From an uncultured Pelagibacteraceae bacterium (GTDB taxonomy: Bacteria > Pseudomonadota > Alphaproteobacteria > Pelagibacterales > Pelagibacteraceae): 64,000 bases of DNA. The position numbers and the translations under genes are program-made. Below, piece by piece: positions 62,090 to 64,000 of this stretch. Every line of letters begins with the position of its first letter. Positions within the stretch are counted from its first letter, which is position 1. Where the stretch lies: NCBI GenBank assembly GCA_902604575.1, contig CACKZH010000002.1:17320-81319 (forward strand), read 5' to 3'. Below the pieces are notes generated by a model. That model did not search any database. It was not told the origin of the DNA and worked only from the letters and a program-made list of their open reading frames with translations.

Positions 62090-62958
62090 TTTGTTACCTC
62101 ATTTTTTTTGTTTTTTGTAAATACAATTAAAATCACACCAACTATGATTATTGCACCACCTATAAATAATTCTGGTGTTGGTTTTTCACCTAAAAGAAAT
62201 ATTGCAGCTAGTAAACCTGTTGGAGGTATACCCATAGTAACAATAGGAAGTACTTTATAAAGAGGGTTATTTTTTAAAACATAATAGAAACAACCGTATG
62301 TAATTGGTTGCATGATGAAACCAATATAAATAGCAATAATCCAATGATCAAATTTTGCATTTGTTAGATAATTAATTGTATTTCCATCAATTATTGCAGA
62401 TAGTATTATTAAAATTGGTCCAGAGAATAATGCCAACCAAGCAACTAAAGCTAAAGGATTTATTTCTTTACTTAATGGTTTGACCATAACTTGTCCAAGA
62501 GCCCATACAGCAGATCCTAAAATCGTAAGTCCAATTCCAATAAATTTTCCATCCAAGTTAGGAGATCCGGTTAAAATATAAACACCAACAAAAGCGATAG
62601 TTATACCAATCAAAGCTCTGTTAGTTGGTTTTTCTTTAAGCATGAAGTAAGCAAAAACAACTCCAAAAGGAACTTCCGTCTGAACCAAAAGAACTGCTGC
62701 AGATGCATCAATTAAATCTAAACCAGAATAAGTAATGCTATATTGTAAAGTATTAGCAACTAATGATGCAGCAAATATTCTTTTTAAATAACCTTTTGGA
62801 ATTGGAAACCACCAAACTAATAAAGATGCCGCAAACATAAATCTGATACCCATTAAAAGAATAGGAGGAAAAGATTCAAATGCTGGTTTAGCTATTACAA
62901 AACCAAAGCCTAAAAAAATAGGCACCAAGGATGCTACGAAAGTATCTTTTATATTCAT
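62086..62958 (-). CDS. DMT superfamily (EamA) transporter
   Basis: Multi-TM EamA repeats; start overlaps nothing upstream, stop overlaps the next gene. Confidence 0.86.
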   Translation of the reverse strand: MNIKDTFVASLVPIFLGFGFVIAKPAFESFPPILLMGIRFMFAASLLVWWFPIPKGYLKRIFAASLVANTLQYSITYSGLDLIDASAAVLLVQTEVPFGVVFAYFMLKEKPTNRALIGITIAFVGVYILTGSPNLDGKFIGIGLTILGSAVWALGQVMVKPLSKEINPLALVAWLALFSGPILIILSAIIDGNTINYLTNAKFDHWIIAIYIGFIMQPITYGCFYYVLKNNPLYKVLPIVTMGIPPTGLLAAIFLLGEKPTPELFIGGAIIIVGVILIVFTKNKKNEVTK

Positions 62959-63015
62959 ACCTATTTTTATATTAATGATTATTAAAGAACTTCTGATATA
63001 TTCACTTTTTAAAAT

Positions 63016-63762
63016 ATGAATTCAACAAAAATAGATCCTAAATATATTACCAAATCAAATCCAAGAATTGGACTTATTGCGCTTGCAAGCGATTTTATGA
63101 TTGAAAGAGATTTTATAAACGTAATTAAAGATAGAGAAGTTGATTTCTTTGTAAATCGTATCGAATGCTATAACCCGCTAACAAAAGAAAATTTGATCAA
63201 AATGTCAAACAAAGTTACCGAGGTAACAAAAGATATATTACCCGATCAGGATATCGATTGTGTTGTTTATGGTTGTACATCTGGAACAATAGCTGCAGGC
63301 TATGAATCAATTGAGAAAAAAGTAAAAGCTGCAAAACCTATGGCAGAAGTGACAACTCCAAGCACTGCTGCAATCAAAGCTTTAAAGAAATTAAATATAA
63401 ATAAAATAAGTCTATTTACACCTTATAGCAAAAAACTTAACGATGAAGTTTTGAAATATTTTAAAGACGAAGGATTTGAAGTTACGTCAAATTCTTACTT
63501 TGATATAGAAGCTGATTACGATATCGGAAAAGTTGATCAGAATTATTTATACAATGTTCTATCTGAAATAGATTTAAATGGGGCAGAGGCACTCTTTGTT
63601 TCTTGTACCGCATTACCAGTATTACCAATAATTGATAAATTAGAGAAAAAATTAAATACTACAGTTTTATCTAGTAATCAGGCGTTGATTTGGGATACGC
63701 TTGTTAAAATAAATAAAAATAATTCTGTCGAAGGATTTGGTAAATTATTCAAAGAAAATTAA
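63016..63762 (+). CDS. Asp/Glu racemase / maleate isomerase family protein (EutA-like)
   Basis: RIGLIALASDFMIERDF, CVVYGCTSGTIAAGYES, FVSCTALPVLPIIDKLEKKLNTTVLSSNQALIWDTL. Confidence 0.82.
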   Translation: MNSTKIDPKYITKSNPRIGLIALASDFMIERDFINVIKDREVDFFVNRIECYNPLTKENLIKMSNKVTEVTKDILPDQDIDCVVYGCTSGTIAAGYESIEKKVKAAKPMAEVTTPSTAAIKALKKLNINKISLFTPYSKKLNDEVLKYFKDEGFEVTSNSYFDIEADYDIGKVDQNYLYNVLSEIDLNGAEALFVSCTALPVLPIIDKLEKKLNTTVLSSNQALIWDTLVKINKNNSVEGFGKLFKEN

Positions 63763-64000
63763 TGTTGTTCACAAAAGAAGAATATAAGCAAAGATTAAAA
63801 AAAGTTAAAAAAATGATGCAAGAAAAAGGCATCGAACTTTTAATCTCACATGACACTAATAACATGAATTACCTAACAGGTTATGATGCTTGGTCTTTTT
63901 ATTATGCACAATGTGCAATTGTTCATATAGATGAAGATGAACCTTTGTGTTTTGTTAGGGCTCAAGATGCAGGTGGTGCATATCTTAAAACTTATTTAAA
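63762..64000 (+). CDS. M24 family hydrolase, ectoine hydrolase (DoeA/EutD)-like, truncated by window end
   Basis: ATG at 63762 overlaps the upstream stop: MLFTKEEYKQRLKKVKKMMQEKGIELLISHDTNNMNYLTGYDAWSFYYAQCAIVHIDEDEPLCFVRAQDAGGAYLKTYL, frame open to the window edge. Confidence 0.72.
   Translation, partial: MLFTKEEYKQRLKKVKKMMQEKGIELLISHDTNNMNYLTGYDAWSFYYAQCAIVHIDEDEPLCFVRAQDAGGAYLKTYL

Overview
AT-rich, gene-dense alphaproteobacterial chromosome segment. Gene content and order are consistent with a streamlined marine SAR11/Pelagibacterales-type genome; this is inferred from protein character, not from a search. The window runs from a 5'-truncated glyS through ppdK, a permuted two-piece tmRNA gene (minus strand, tag ANESYALAA), thyX, mrp, hflKC, a Do-like protease, miaA, ilvBNC, an oligopeptide-type ABC transporter, leuA and mreBCD-mrdA-rodA. 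After that come accessory catabolic and transport modules: a DadA-like/2-hydroxyacid dehydrogenase/HDAC-like operon, two branched-chain-amino-acid-type ABC systems, AzlCD, a CsiD-like oxygenase, a minus-strand LLM-monooxygenase/TPP-enzyme/PF06684/hydrolase/ALDH operon, a gamma-butyrobetaine-hydroxylase-like/ALDH/aldolase cluster, and a probable ectoine-degradation start at the right edge. The strongest unexplained structure is at about 3.86-5.03 kb. A single methyltransferase-like gene sits between two near-identical copies of the 17-bp junction of the ppdK stop codon and the tmRNA 3' end, with five CTTCGTAG motifs in its flanks. It looks like a minimal integrated island at a tmRNA gene, without a visible integrase. 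No CRISPR array, canonical tRNA, rRNA or transposase was found.
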